Shown here: positions 16,002 to 24,886 of the stretch, in pieces
Layout of the letters: the number at the start of each line of letters is the position of its first letter
Numbering within the stretch: the stretch's first letter is position 1
Assembly: GCA_003218975.1 (NCBI GenBank)
Contig: QHPD01000112.1
Span: 1-61,010 of the forward strand
Direction: 5' to 3'
From: Verrucomicrobiota bacterium
GTDB lineage: Bacteria; Verrucomicrobiota; Verrucomicrobiia; Chthoniobacterales; UBA10450
DNA length: 61,010 nt
Notes under the pieces: generated by a model
Told to the model about the DNA's origin: nothing
Databases searched by the model: none
Seen by the model: the letters and a program-made list of their open reading frames with translations, nothing else
Position numbers and translations under genes: made by a program

Positions 16002-17689
16002 TTGATCAGTTCGCCCCAAACTGGTTCTTCCAGTTGTAAGGCAGGATCGTCCACCTCAGTTCGATTGAACTTCTCGTATTGCGCAGAAACATCCGCCCAT
16101 GGGCGCAGGCGAATTTTGACACGATCGCCGGGGCGCAGGCGCGCGGCCGGCGTGTGGACGTTGTTCCGCATGCTCCAAAGATAGACGACCGCTTGCAACT
16201 CTTCGCCCGCTGCGCGGGCTGGATCGGCGATGTCGATCAAGTGTAGCGCGACGATGTGGTCCTTATAGGGAACCGTGCCCGGGCGCGGCACCGGCGAGAT
16301 ATTTTCGACAGTGCCCGTCACCACAACTTCTTCGCCGGTCTTGGGGCTAAAGAAATGAGAGGGCTTTGCCTGACCGACTTTCATGTCGAGCAGTTTCCAA
16401 TCCCCAAATGAGAGTTCCCGCGCGGCGAACTCCCAAATCACTAATTTCTTTCCCGCGAGGCGATCGCGCCCGCGGCCGAGTTCATTGCTCAAAATTTCGC
16501 GCGTGGCGAACGACGCGTCGCTGTTTCGCAGAATGCAGTCGATAGGCCGCCGCAACGCCACGCTCAGATGCTCGACCAATCCCGCCGATTCGCCCCAGTC
16601 CATCGCTTCGAACGAAAAAATATTTGAAAAACTGTCGCCGAGCAGGAGCACATCGGCCTCCTTGCTTGGGCGCCACAGCGCGTTGCCAGCGAGGACTTGT
16701 CGAATCGTCACTTTCTCCGGCGGAAAAAACTTATCGGCTTTCGATAACTTCAACATCGCGGCGATATCGCCGCGCGCGACGATTTCCTTTTCGATAATCG
16801 ACGGCAATGTCGATCCCGCCGTTGCTGGCAATTGGAGAAAATCTGCCAAGCGTTGCGCAACAAATTCCATCGTCTCGGGCCGCCAATGCGTGTCGGTTTC
16901 GAGATAAAGAGGCCCATTTCTTCCTCGCTCCATCAAAAACGGCGCAGGATCGAACACGCGTACTTTCTTTCGTTCGAGCCGGGCTTTGAATTCGTTGAAA
17001 GACGGATTGGGTAAGTCGCCACCGGCCTGAGCCCGATTGGCGTTAGACACGGCGAGCATTTCACCTTCGACACTTGGTTTCACCGACACCGGCAGAACCA
17101 CCAGATCGATCCCGCGTGCGGCAAGCTGATTGCAAAAATCGACAATCGCCTGAATCGGATCGGGCTGGACACGGCTCGCTTGCAAACGGTGTTTCATCCG
17201 GACCGGATCGAGAAAGGGGGGACCGATCACATGATCGACATCGGCGCGATAAAACAGCCAGTGGTCGTCACCCAAATAAACCTGCTCGTTGCCAGCGCCC
17301 AGCAGCACGGTGAGCAGATATTGTGTGCGCGGCAAGAGCCATTGCGAGACTAACGACTCGTTTTCCAACGTGCGCTCGACGCGTTTCAGATCTTTAGAAT
17401 GGGGGAGCCAAGGCAGCGATTTGAAGATGGAAATCATTGGCAAGCGGGTGATCGCGCCCGCCGCGCGAAATTCGCCAGCAAGCTGAATCGTCGGAACAGC
17501 GACAATCGTTAACAAAAACAGCGCAATAAGAGTTTGCCGCGTTCCCGGCGCAAACTTCGTGTTCTTTAGCGCCAGATCGGCTTCCTCTTCGCGCGGAAGC
17601 CTCCGATGCGCCGGCGCTCCCGGAGTCGGGTCAGCGTATCTTGGCAACGAATATTTCGGCAGAGGTGGTTGGTTCGCTGGCATATTCAA
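15998..17689 (-). CDS. AlgX/AlgJ-like SGNH polysaccharide O-acetyltransferase
   Basis: 563 aa. One membrane helix near residues 51-73 (TLIALFLLTIVAVPTIQLAG) places the rest in the periplasm. The AlgX/AlgJ catalytic set can be read: YLGDDHWLFYRAD, ETDTHW (Asp and His) and LLLGDSFSN (Ser nucleophile). A C-terminal region of ~120 residues (VVVTGTVENISPVP, LRPGDRVKIRLRPW) looks like an added beta-barrel domain. Members transfer acetyl groups to exported polysaccharides using acetyl delivered by an MBOAT protein. The MBOAT gene is immediately upstream, four bases away, so they form one transcription unit. The stop codon lies in a REP hairpin. Confidence 0.85.
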   Translation of the reverse strand: MNMPANQPPLPKYSLPRYADPTPGAPAHRRLPREEEADLALKNTKFAPGTRQTLIALFLLTIVAVPTIQLAGEFRAAGAITRLPMISIFKSLPWLPHSKDLKRVERTLENESLVSQWLLPRTQYLLTVLLGAGNEQVYLGDDHWLFYRADVDHVIGPPFLDPVRMKHRLQASRVQPDPIQAIVDFCNQLAARGIDLVVLPVSVKPSVEGEMLAVSNANRAQAGGDLPNPSFNEFKARLERKKVRVFDPAPFLMERGRNGPLYLETDTHWRPETMEFVAQRLADFLQLPATAGSTLPSIIEKEIVARGDIAAMLKLSKADKFFPPEKVTIRQVLAGNALWRPSKEADVLLLGDSFSNIFSFEAMDWGESAGLVEHLSVALRRPIDCILRNSDASFATREILSNELGRGRDRLAGKKLVIWEFAARELSFGDWKLLDMKVGQAKPSHFFSPKTGEEVVVTGTVENISPVPRPGTVPYKDHIVALHLIDIADPARAAGEELQAVVYLWSMRNNVHTPAARLRPGDRVKIRLRPWADVSAQYEKFNRTEVDDPALQLEEPVWGELIK

Positions 17690-17693
17690 CGCG

Positions 17694-19169
17694 CTAGAAA
17701 ATGAAATAGATAAAGGGGTTGTATTCTTGCGTGGCCAGGACGATCAGCGCGAGCCAGCCGAGCGCGAAACAAGTCGCCGTCTTTGGCCAGGTGATTTCTT
17801 GGGTCCAATCCCAAGTCTGCGTCCCAAACCAAACAACGATTCCCGCGGTCAGAATCGACAAAACGTAATACGGCTTGTAAATCAGACCGCCAATCAGCGC
17901 CGCATTCGGCAACGGCTGTTTGAAGTGAAACATCGCGCCGAGATATTGGACGGCGCTCCGCAAGCTTTGGCCGCGAAAGAACACCCAGCCGATCGTCACG
18001 ATCATGAACGTTAGGCCGATCCGCAATAGCTTGGGTAGATTATGATAAAGACCTTTGCGGCCCTGGCTGCGCTCGAATGCGAGCATCCCGCCATGAAGCC
18101 CGCCCCAGATCACAAAGTTCCACGATGCGCCGTGCCAGAGTCCGCCGAGAAGCATTGTGATAATGAGGTTCGCGTACGTGCGGGGAAGGCCGTACTGGTT
18201 GCCGCCTATCGGAATGTAAAGATATTCGCGCAGCCACGTTGAAAGCGAGATGTGCCAGCGTCGCCAGAAATCAGTGATCGATTGTGCGAGATACGGCGAA
18301 TCAAAATTTTTCGCGAAAACGAATCCGAACATCAGGCCCAGCCCAATCGCCATGTCGGAGTAACCGCTGAAATCGAAGTAAATCTGGAACGAATACGCGA
18401 GCGATCCGAACCACGCGTCGAGCGTTTGAATCGAGCCAGCGTCAAATGTCGTGTCCGCGATTTTACCGCACGGATTGGCCAGCAAAACCTTTTTCGCCAC
18501 GCCCATCATGAAAAACGCGACGCCGCGCGCGAATTTATCGGATGTAAGCCGGCGATATTTGAGTTGATCGGCGAGGAACGAGAACTTCAGAATCGGCCCG
18601 GCGACAAGGTGCGGGAACATCGAGACGAAGCAGGAGAAATCGATAAAGTTGGCCATTGCCTCGGCTTTGCCCCGATAGACGTCGATGGTGTAGCTGAGCG
18701 CTTGAAATGTGTAGAAGCTGATGCCGAGCGGCAGCACCACGCGAAAAAATGTGTTCAACTGAGTGCCCGACAATCCGAGGCTTTGCACGAGCGAGTTGTA
18801 ACTATCGATCCCGAAGTTGAAGTACTTGAAAAAACCCAGGACAACGAGATTGCAGACGATCGAGATTGTAATTGCCGTCCGCCGGACGCGCGTCTTGCGC
18901 TGCTCCTGGTCGACAATTTTTACCGGCTGACGCCAGACTCGCCACACTTGCCAGGAGTTATGCGCGATGACCAGACTCATGAGCCAGTCGATAAACGTTG
19001 TACCGAACATGAGCGCCATGAACCGCGGCTCGGCCCAGCCGTAAAATGTGTATCCGGCAACGATCAACCAGGCGTTACGCCAGCGTTGCCGCGCGCGAAA
19101 CAGCGCGTAATAAACGAGCAGCGCGAAAGGCAGAAAATAGTAGATGAAAATGTGAGAGCTAAATACCAC
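17694..19169 (-). CDS. MBOAT-family acyltransferase, AlgI-like
   Basis: 491 aa with many membrane segments, starting MVFSSHIFIYYFLPFALLV. Signature parts of the AlgI/PatA group are present: FYTFQALSYTIDVYRG, YFDFSGYSDMAIGLG, FWRRWHISLSTWLREYLY and the conserved His in GGLWHGASWNFVIWG. These proteins move acetyl groups across the inner membrane for use by SGNH partners. It heads the minus-strand pair, with a short divergent promoter region of 50 bases to the plus-strand SGNH genes. The polysaccharide target is not identifiable here. Confidence 0.93.
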   Translation of the reverse strand: MVFSSHIFIYYFLPFALLVYYALFRARQRWRNAWLIVAGYTFYGWAEPRFMALMFGTTFIDWLMSLVIAHNSWQVWRVWRQPVKIVDQEQRKTRVRRTAITISIVCNLVVLGFFKYFNFGIDSYNSLVQSLGLSGTQLNTFFRVVLPLGISFYTFQALSYTIDVYRGKAEAMANFIDFSCFVSMFPHLVAGPILKFSFLADQLKYRRLTSDKFARGVAFFMMGVAKKVLLANPCGKIADTTFDAGSIQTLDAWFGSLAYSFQIYFDFSGYSDMAIGLGLMFGFVFAKNFDSPYLAQSITDFWRRWHISLSTWLREYLYIPIGGNQYGLPRTYANLIITMLLGGLWHGASWNFVIWGGLHGGMLAFERSQGRKGLYHNLPKLLRIGLTFMIVTIGWVFFRGQSLRSAVQYLGAMFHFKQPLPNAALIGGLIYKPYYVLSILTAGIVVWFGTQTWDWTQEITWPKTATCFALGWLALIVLATQEYNPFIYFIF

Positions 19170-19219
19170 GCTCGATATTTGGTGATTTTTTCCGCAACAC
19201 GGTTATAGAAAAACTTCTC

Positions 19220-20365
19220 TTGAAGTCGACTCGAATCTTATCAGGCATCCGCAGATTTCGGGGGGCGGTCTCGCTGTCGGCCAGCACTGTAGGGAAAGCT
19301 GTCAGCCTTCCCCGCAGTTCTTGTTTTTACGCCGTTATTCTCACTTGTTTGTCTATCCCGAAAGTCTTCGCGGCTGATTCGATTCCGTTGTCCGATTCGC
19401 AACAGAAATTTGTTAACGAACTGGCGGCTAAATCACGCTCGGCTGAAAGTAAAGGCGCGGCCGTGATCTCGGGCGCCGATGGCTGGTTCTTTCTTTCCAG
19501 CGATATCCGATTTCTCTCGGTCGGCCAATTCTGGGGCGCCGACGCGGCGAAAGTCAGCCGGGCACATAAACCCGAATCGGCCGATCCGATTCCGGCGATT
19601 GTCGACTTTCATAATGAACTGAAACGGCGCGGAATCGACCTGCTGCTATTGCCGGTCCCGCCGAAGGCCGCAATTTATCCGGAGAAAATTTTGCCCGACG
19701 TCGATCTTCATGGTGAAACGGCGGCTCCGTTCCTTGCGCGATTCTATGACGAGCTGCGGAAACGCGGAATTGACGTCGTCGATCTTGCGCCGGTCTTCCT
19801 CCAAAACCGTGCCGGCGAGCACGGCCCGGTTTTTTGCAAGACCGATTCGCACTGGTCTGGATTTGGCTGTGTTCTCGCAGCACAAACGATCAAGGAGAAA
19901 ATTCACGAGAAACTCGCCGGGCAGCCGCGGAAAAATTACGCAGCAGAATGGAAAGAGACCACGATCAAAGGAGACCTTGGCGATCTTGCCGGACCCAATA
20001 CAAAGAAGCTCGAGCCGGAAAAGATCGCGGTCCGAACGATCAGCGACAAAGAAACGGGCGCGGCAACGATTCCCGATCCCAACAGCCCGTTGCTAATCAT
20101 TGGCGACAGCCACACGCTCGTGTTTCACGATTTTCTCGGGGAGAAATCCGGTTTGCTTGATCAACTTGCGTACGAGACCGGTTTTGCGCCTGATTTGATA
20201 GGCACGCGTGGCTCGGGCGCCACCTCGGTCCGGATCACTCTGTATCGGCGCACACGGAAAGACCCCGAGTATCTCGCTAAGAAAAAAGTCATCGTCTGGT
20301 GTTTCGCCGCGCGCGAATTCACCGAGTCGGACCAAGGCTGGGAGAAAGTCCCTGTTTCGCAATGA
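19220..20365 (+). CDS. AlgJ/AlgX-like SGNH protein, secreted
   Basis: 381 aa from a TTG; the real start is uncertain. A signal peptide ends near IPKVFAADS (about residue 52). Its early part is unusually long because a GTAG-headed REP hairpin (GTAGGGAAAGCTG then TCAGCCTTCCC, 19288-19311) lies in the coding frame. Catalytic parts match the AlgX family: GADGWFFLSSD, FCKTDSHWSGFG (Asp-His pair) and LLIIGDSHTLVF (Ser). It is divergent from the MBOAT gene and is followed by two more SGNH genes, so it is probably a further O-acetyltransferase of the same system. Confidence 0.82.
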   Translation: MKSTRILSGIRRFRGAVSLSASTVGKAVSLPRSSCFYAVILTCLSIPKVFAADSIPLSDSQQKFVNELAAKSRSAESKGAAVISGADGWFFLSSDIRFLSVGQFWGADAAKVSRAHKPESADPIPAIVDFHNELKRRGIDLLLLPVPPKAAIYPEKILPDVDLHGETAAPFLARFYDELRKRGIDVVDLAPVFLQNRAGEHGPVFCKTDSHWSGFGCVLAAQTIKEKIHEKLAGQPRKNYAAEWKETTIKGDLGDLAGPNTKKLEPEKIAVRTISDKETGAATIPDPNSPLLIIGDSHTLVFHDFLGEKSGLLDQLAYETGFAPDLIGTRGSGATSVRITLYRRTRKDPEYLAKKKVIVWCFAAREFTESDQGWEKVPVSQ

Positions 20366-20475
20366 TGCCAACGCGACGGAACACAAGGCTGCGCTCTTTA
20401 CAGCCAACGAACATTTTGTCTGGTATTTCGGATCCGACGGAGCGCAACTCCGCCGGCCTCATAGACTGCAAATCT

Positions 20476-21720
20476 ATGTGCTCCGCTGCACTACGTCGCT
20501 TGGCTACGCTCTTAGCCTGCGTGAGTTTTGCTCCATATCTCCACGCTCAAAGCACTCCAACTCCGCCTGATCCGCCGCGCGATCTCACGGTGTTGATCCT
20601 CGGCGATTCGCTCTCGTTGTGCGGATTCGGCAAACGACTCGACAAAAAATTCCGGGCCGATCCGCGGGTAAAATCGGTTTTCACCTATTGCGCATGCGGC
20701 ACGAACCCGCTGAGCTGGTTGAAAGAGAAACCCTATGCGCACGTTCAGACGCATTGTGGTTACTGGAGCATTGAATCGCTGCCAGATTCGCATGCTATCA
20801 AGGAATTACGCGATGTTTACGGAATGACGCGCGGCCATACCCCGAAATCGCACCCAGTTCCAAAGCTGGAAGACCTTATGACCACGATCCAGCCGGATAT
20901 CCTCGTTATGCAAACCGGCGCGAACCTGTTCGGCCTATTCTCGGGGCGCGAAAAAGTAAAGCCCGACCGCGATGCGCCCACGTTGCGAAAATATCTCGTG
21001 CCGTTTGTCGAGAAAGCGATTACGCCGCCGTCGAAGTTACGAAAAATCTACTGGGTCGCGCCGCCCACGTCTGGGCGCGTTGCAGACGAAGTGCAGGAGT
21101 TCGTGTTCCAGCAAACGCAGAACGACATCGGAAGCGTGACGCACGTCATCGATAGTCGAAAACTCGTCACCTATCCCTACAAACATATGGAGCCGGACAA
21201 GGAGCATTTCGTCGGCGAAGACATGGACAGGTTGACGGACAATGCCTTTGCCGAGATCGACCGCGATCTCTCCGCGCAGCCATGGTCGAGTGTGCGGCCG
21301 CTCACCGAATCATTCGCGAGCCTCGCAGCAGTGAAAACGCGCACGCCCGCGCCGAGCGCAACGCCCGCGACGGCGTCGTTGATCGTGAAGGCGAAACTCG
21401 TTTCCAAAACAAAACCGATTCGCCAGCAGCAATTGCTCCCATACCAGGAATTTCTGGTCGGATTCGTTTACGATGTGGAAAAAGTGATCGCCGGCGACTA
21501 TGGGGAGAAACAAATCTTGGTGATGCACCCGGCTTACATCGGTCTGCGCCGGCAATCTCTCGGGAAACTTCGCATCGGCCGGACCTACGAGCTTCAGTTG
21601 CGCGAGTTAGACGGCTCGCTTTGGAGTACGGTAAAATCCAAAGACGATTCCGGCCGGCTCGATTTGGAACCCTACATTCGCATCCAAGATGAAGCCCGAT
21701 ACCCCGAGAGTGCGCGGTAA
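20476..21720 (+). CDS. secreted SGNH/GDSL-like protein with C-terminal beta domain
   Basis: 414 aa from the ATG at 20476, chosen because it opens a good signal peptide (LATLLACVSFAPYLHAQS); the frame is open further upstream, but that part would overlap the preceding gene and has no signal. The core has the SGNH block I VLILGDSLSLCGFG, an Asn-type block VMQTGANLFGL, and a late Asp-x-x-His-like DKEHF. The last ~110 residues (LPYQEFLVGFVYDVEKVIAGDY, IGRTYELQLREL) form a separate beta-rich domain, similar in style to the tail of the AlgX-like protein. It overlaps the next gene by 32 bases. Confidence 0.75.
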   Translation: MCSAALRRLATLLACVSFAPYLHAQSTPTPPDPPRDLTVLILGDSLSLCGFGKRLDKKFRADPRVKSVFTYCACGTNPLSWLKEKPYAHVQTHCGYWSIESLPDSHAIKELRDVYGMTRGHTPKSHPVPKLEDLMTTIQPDILVMQTGANLFGLFSGREKVKPDRDAPTLRKYLVPFVEKAITPPSKLRKIYWVAPPTSGRVADEVQEFVFQQTQNDIGSVTHVIDSRKLVTYPYKHMEPDKEHFVGEDMDRLTDNAFAEIDRDLSAQPWSSVRPLTESFASLAAVKTRTPAPSATPATASLIVKAKLVSKTKPIRQQQLLPYQEFLVGFVYDVEKVIAGDYGEKQILVMHPAYIGLRRQSLGKLRIGRTYELQLRELDGSLWSTVKSKDDSGRLDLEPYIRIQDEARYPESAR

Positions 21721-22501
21721 AAAAGATTGGTCGCCAATGATTCGCTCGGTTTCGTTTTCGCTCGGGTTGTTGGTTGTCATCGGCTCCTTCGTCTTGGCAA
21801 ATAAACCCAAGAAGCTGTCCGTTCCTCCGCCACCGCCAAAGGTGCTCATGATTGGCGATTCGTTATCTGTAGCCGGCTTTGGCGATGCGGTGCGCGAACA
21901 TCTTGAAGATAAGTTCGGGCGCCAGAACATGGCATTTTTCGCGTCATGCGGGTCGTCGCCGGAGAATTGGTTGCGAGACGAACCGGTGTTTCATACGCGG
22001 TGCGGCTACCGCGAGCGGACGCCGACCAGCGACATTTATCGTGATTATCACAACGGCAAGAGACCGTCAGCCGTGGTCACGCCGAAGGTGGAGACGTTGA
22101 TCGAGCGATACAAGCCGACGATCCTGATTGTCCAATTAGGCACCAACTGGATGGATCGCTCTTTGTCCGACGATCAAATCCGCGCTATCCTCGAGCGATT
22201 CGTTAGCGCGGCGCACCGCGGCGGCACGCGAAGGATGATCTGGATTGGCCCGCCGGATTCGTGGCGATTTTCAAAGGTGCAGAATCGGATCTACCGGCTG
22301 ATCCAGCAATCGGTGCGGCGGAGCGATCCAGTGATCGATTCACGTCGATTCACTCGTTATGTCTTGGGGAAAACTGGCGGCGACGGGGTTCATTACAACC
22401 GCGAATCGGGCGAGGCATGGGCGAGGCCTGTGATTGCCAGCATCGACCAGATTCTCGCGCCTGACATTGCGGCGCGCCGAAAAGTGGCGGCCGCCAACTA
22501 G
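21689..22501 (+). CDS. SGNH/GDSL-like protein, membrane anchored or secreted
   Basis: 270 aa. An N-terminal hydrophobic stretch (VSFSLGLLVVIGSFVLA, residues ~21-37) is followed by a proline run and an SGNH domain: VLMIGDSLSVAGFG, LIVQLGTNWMD and GDGVHYN with the late His. It is clearly paralogous to the preceding gene (both have FFASCGSSPENWL/YCACGTNPLSWL-like blocks) but lacks its extra C-terminal domain. It starts inside the end of that gene, so translation may be coupled. It probably works in the same acetylation or deacetylation system; the substrate is unknown. Confidence 0.75.
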   Translation: MKPDTPRVRGKKDWSPMIRSVSFSLGLLVVIGSFVLANKPKKLSVPPPPPKVLMIGDSLSVAGFGDAVREHLEDKFGRQNMAFFASCGSSPENWLRDEPVFHTRCGYRERTPTSDIYRDYHNGKRPSAVVTPKVETLIERYKPTILIVQLGTNWMDRSLSDDQIRAILERFVSAAHRGGTRRMIWIGPPDSWRFSKVQNRIYRLIQQSVRRSDPVIDSRRFTRYVLGKTGGDGVHYNRESGEAWARPVIASIDQILAPDIAARRKVAAAN

Positions 22502-22529
22502 CTAGCTGCTGGGCGATGTCTGATAAGCA

Positions 22530-22551
22530 AACTGTTAGCTTCCCCTACAGG
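22530..22551. repeat. REP-type unit at the tgt stop codon
   Basis: Read on the minus strand: CTGTAGGGGAAGCTAACAG, a GTAG-headed unit like the one at 19288. Its TAG is the stop codon of tgt. Confidence 0.5.
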
Positions 22552-23753
22552 CTACAGGCTGCTGAATCGACATCACGAGTCTTGTAATTCGAGATGAACT
22601 CTCGTCGAAATCGGTCGAATTCACCGTTCTCGATTCGGTTTCGCGCTAGCCGCATCAAGTCGAGATAGAAATGCAAATTGTGCAGTGTGATTAATCGCAA
22701 ACCGAGAATCTCTTCCGCTTTGATTAAGTGCCGAATGTAACCGCGCGAGAATTCAGTGCAGGCGTAGCACGCGCAATTTTCTTCAATCGGACCTTTATCA
22801 AGCGCAAATTCCGCGTTCTTTAGATTTAGCGTGCCGGTCGATGTGAATGCGGTCCCATTGCGGGCCAGTCGCGTCGGCAAGACGCAGTCAAACATGTCCA
22901 TTCCGCGCGCGATCATCTCCAGCAGTTGTGGCGGTGTCCCTAGTCCCATTGCGTAACGCGGTTTGTCGCTGGGCAAAAATGGCTCCGCCGATTCAACCGC
23001 TCGCATTATCTCCTCTTGGGGTTCACCCACGCTGACTCCGCCAATCGAGTAGCCATCGAAATCAAGATCAACAATTGCCTGCGCGCTTTGCTTGCGCAGA
23101 TCCTCAAACGTCGCGCCTTGGACGATGCCGAAGAGCAGAGAGTTCGTAGTTGATGGTTGATATTTGATAGGCTCCGCCATTCGACGTTGGATGTTCGATG
23201 TTGGGCGTTCGGCGTTTTTTTGTTTCCATTCCTTGCAGCGACGCGCCCACCGCGTCGTCATCTCCGCGCTTTGCGCTGCGTAGTCGTATTCGCACGGATA
23301 CGGAACGCATTCATCGAGAGCCATCGCGATATCGCTTCCGAGCGCGGCTTGAATTTCCATTGCGATCTCAGGTGAAATAAATGCTCGCGCTCCGTCGATG
23401 TGATTTTGAAATTCCACACCGTCCTCAGTGATTTTGCGCAACTTTGCCAGCGAGAAAATCTGATACCCGCCGCTATCGGTCAGAATTGGTCCATCCCAAC
23501 TCATGAACTTGTGCAGGCCGCCAAAATGTTTGATCACGTCCAGTCCCGGCCTGACGAACAAATGATACGTGTTTCCGAGAACGATCTGTGCTTTCAGCTC
23601 GCGCAGTTCTCGGGGGCTGACGCCTTTAACCGAGCCCTGCGTTCCCACCGGCATAAACGCCGGCGTATCGATCACGCCATGCGCAGTTGGTAACCGGCCC
23701 TGTCGCGCTTTCGAATGTCGATCGGTCGCCAATATCTCGAAGTTTTTTCGCAT
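22545..23753 (-). CDS. tgt: queuine tRNA-ribosyltransferase with in-frame repeat insertion
   Basis: 402 aa. Exchanges the wobble guanine of GUN-anticodon tRNAs for preQ1 in the queuosine pathway. Motifs: PVGTQGSVKGV, LGNTYHL, LTDSGGYQIFSL with the catalytic Asp, MALDECVPYP, FGIVQGA, YSIGGVSVGEP, DCVLPTRLARNG, and the zinc ligands in CACYAC plus a late His. Residues ~179-204 (AERPTSNIQRRM and the following STTN) interrupt the normal sequence between KEWKQ and SLLFGIVQG. They are encoded by a text-like DNA repeat at 23142-23219. The frame is kept, so the enzyme may still be active. The stop codon belongs to a REP unit. Confidence 0.95.
   Translation of the reverse strand: MRKNFEILATDRHSKARQGRLPTAHGVIDTPAFMPVGTQGSVKGVSPRELRELKAQIVLGNTYHLFVRPGLDVIKHFGGLHKFMSWDGPILTDSGGYQIFSLAKLRKITEDGVEFQNHIDGARAFISPEIAMEIQAALGSDIAMALDECVPYPCEYDYAAQSAEMTTRWARRCKEWKQKNAERPTSNIQRRMAEPIKYQPSTTNSLLFGIVQGATFEDLRKQSAQAIVDLDFDGYSIGGVSVGEPQEEIMRAVESAEPFLPSDKPRYAMGLGTPPQLLEMIARGMDMFDCVLPTRLARNGTAFTSTGTLNLKNAEFALDKGPIEENCACYACTEFSRGYIRHLIKAEEILGLRLITLHNLHFYLDLMRLARNRIENGEFDRFRREFISNYKTRDVDSAACSL
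23142..23219. repeat. short-word repeat inserted in frame in tgt
   Basis: On the minus strand the DNA reads as permuted copies of AACGCCGAACGCCC / AACATCGAACATCC / AACGTCGAATGG, then ATCAAATATCAACCATCAAC. It adds 78 bases, a multiple of three, to tgt. The same word style is seen in intergenic spacers at 30247-30345 and 41417-41455. Confidence 0.65.
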
Positions 23754-23760
23754 GCGAATC

Positions 23761-23790
23761 AGAGATTCCTCGACTTCGCTCGGAATGACA
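23761..23790. repeat. AGATTCCTCG-type dispersed repeat upstream of rpsL
   Basis: AGATTCCTCGACTTCGCTCG followed by GAATGACA, a motif I know as a dispersed intergenic repeat in many environmental genomes. The arms ATTCC/GGAAT are complementary. It lies upstream of the rpsL promoter. Confidence 0.45.
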
Positions 23791-23810
23791 AACGCAGTGA
23801 AATATTTTCT

Positions 23811-23838
23811 TTGCGAGGCACCGTTTTCCCTCTATATT
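23811..23838 (+). promoter_or_regulatory. sigma70-type promoter of the ribosomal super-operon
   Basis: TTGCGA at 23811-23816 and TATATT at 23833-23838 are separated by 16 bases. They lie in the divergent gap between tgt and rpsL, about 110 bases upstream of the rpsL start, leaving a leader of roughly 100 nt. This is the best promoter-like pair in that gap. Confidence 0.5.
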
Positions 23839-23948
23839 CGCTGCTTACCGCATCAGGCGCGTGAGAGAGTTTGTTGCGCGGCCTGAGCGGGTTTTTTGTC
23901 GCCCGGAGCAGGACGTTTGTGGCGGCGCTTTGTTGTTACATTCAGGAA

Positions 23949-24386
23949 ATGCCCACGATTAATCAATTGATTCGAAAAGGACGCCGGAAGGTGTCGGTGA
24001 AATCGAAGTCGCCGGCGCTGTTCCGTTGTCCGCAGCGGCGCGGTGTGTGCGTGCAGGTGATGACGCGGACGCCGAAGAAGCCGAACTCTGCCTTGCGCAA
24101 GGTAGCGAAAGTGCGGTTGACGAATGGCCAGGAAGTGATTGCCTACATTCCGGGCGAGGGGCACAATTTACAGGAGCACTCCATCGTGCTCGTGCGCGGC
24201 GGACGCGTGAAAGATTTACCGGGCGTTCGCTATCACATTGTGCGTGGCACGCTCGACGCGCTTGGTGTCGATGGACGCCGGCGCGGGCGCTCCAAGTACG
24301 GAGCGAAGCGCCCGAAGGGTGGCGCGGCCGGTGGAGGCGGCGCAGCGAAAGCGGCGCCGGCAGCGGCCAAGGAAGAGAAAAAGTAA
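23949..24386 (+). CDS. rpsL: 30S ribosomal protein S12
   Basis: 145 aa from the ATG giving [12 protein letters not shown]. The decoding-centre loop [20 protein letters not shown] and [20 protein letters not shown] are intact. The C-terminus extends past the usual end with an Ala/Gly/Lys-rich tail. Lys is present at the usual streptomycin-determining position in TPKKPNS. It is the first gene of the str block; rpsG follows 21 bases later. Confidence 0.97.
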   Translation: MPTINQLIRKGRRKVSVKSKSPALFRCPQRRGVCVQVMTRTPKKPNSALRKVAKVRLTNGQEVIAYIPGEGHNLQEHSIVLVRGGRVKDLPGVRYHIVRGTLDALGVDGRRRGRSKYGAKRPKGGAAGGGGAAKAAPAAAKEEKK

Positions 24387-24407
24387 ATTTGAACAAGACC
24401 ATCGAGA

Positions 24408-24881
24408 ATGTCGCGACGGAAGAGAGTTTACAAAAAAGAGGAGCGCGTCGATTCCCGTTATGGGAGTCCGGCGGTGGCGCGGCTCATTACGACCGTGATG
24501 AATCGCGGCAAGAAATCGCTTGCGGAACGAATCGTGTACACCGCGATCGAAAAATCGCGCGAAGGTTCTGATTCAGTCGATCCGCTGGAAGTAGTAAACA
24601 AGGCGATCGAAAATGTTCGTCCGCGGCTCGAGGTAAAGTCGCGTCGGGTCGGCGGGGCGACGTATCAGGTGCCGATGGAAGTAGGGCCCGCCCGACAAAT
24701 TTCTCTCGCTACGCGCTGGATTGTCCAATACGCGGACAATCGTAAGGGAGTGCCAATGGCGGATGCGCTGGCCCAGGAGATTAAGGACGCCGCGGCCGGA
24801 CAGGGGAACGCGATCAAGAAACGGGAAGACACACATAAAATGGCGCAAGCGAATCGCGCGTTTGCGCATTTTAGATGGTAG
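24408..24881 (+). CDS. rpsG: 30S ribosomal protein S7
   Basis: 157 aa, a normal bacterial S7 beginning [10 protein letters not shown]. It nucleates assembly of the small-subunit head. Conserved parts are [22 protein letters not shown] and the C-terminal [15 protein letters not shown]. Its stop codon overlaps the start region of fusA, so translation is probably coupled. Confidence 0.97.
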   Translation: MSRRKRVYKKEERVDSRYGSPAVARLITTVMNRGKKSLAERIVYTAIEKSREGSDSVDPLEVVNKAIENVRPRLEVKSRRVGGATYQVPMEVGPARQISLATRWIVQYADNRKGVPMADALAQEIKDAAAGQGNAIKKREDTHKMAQANRAFAHFRW

Positions 24882-24886
24882 AGATT

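Noticed and set aside
18252-19208. Long plus-strand open frame (318 codons) across the MBOAT gene
   Set aside because: Antisense to a clear membrane protein gene; the product is a charged, family-less sequence.
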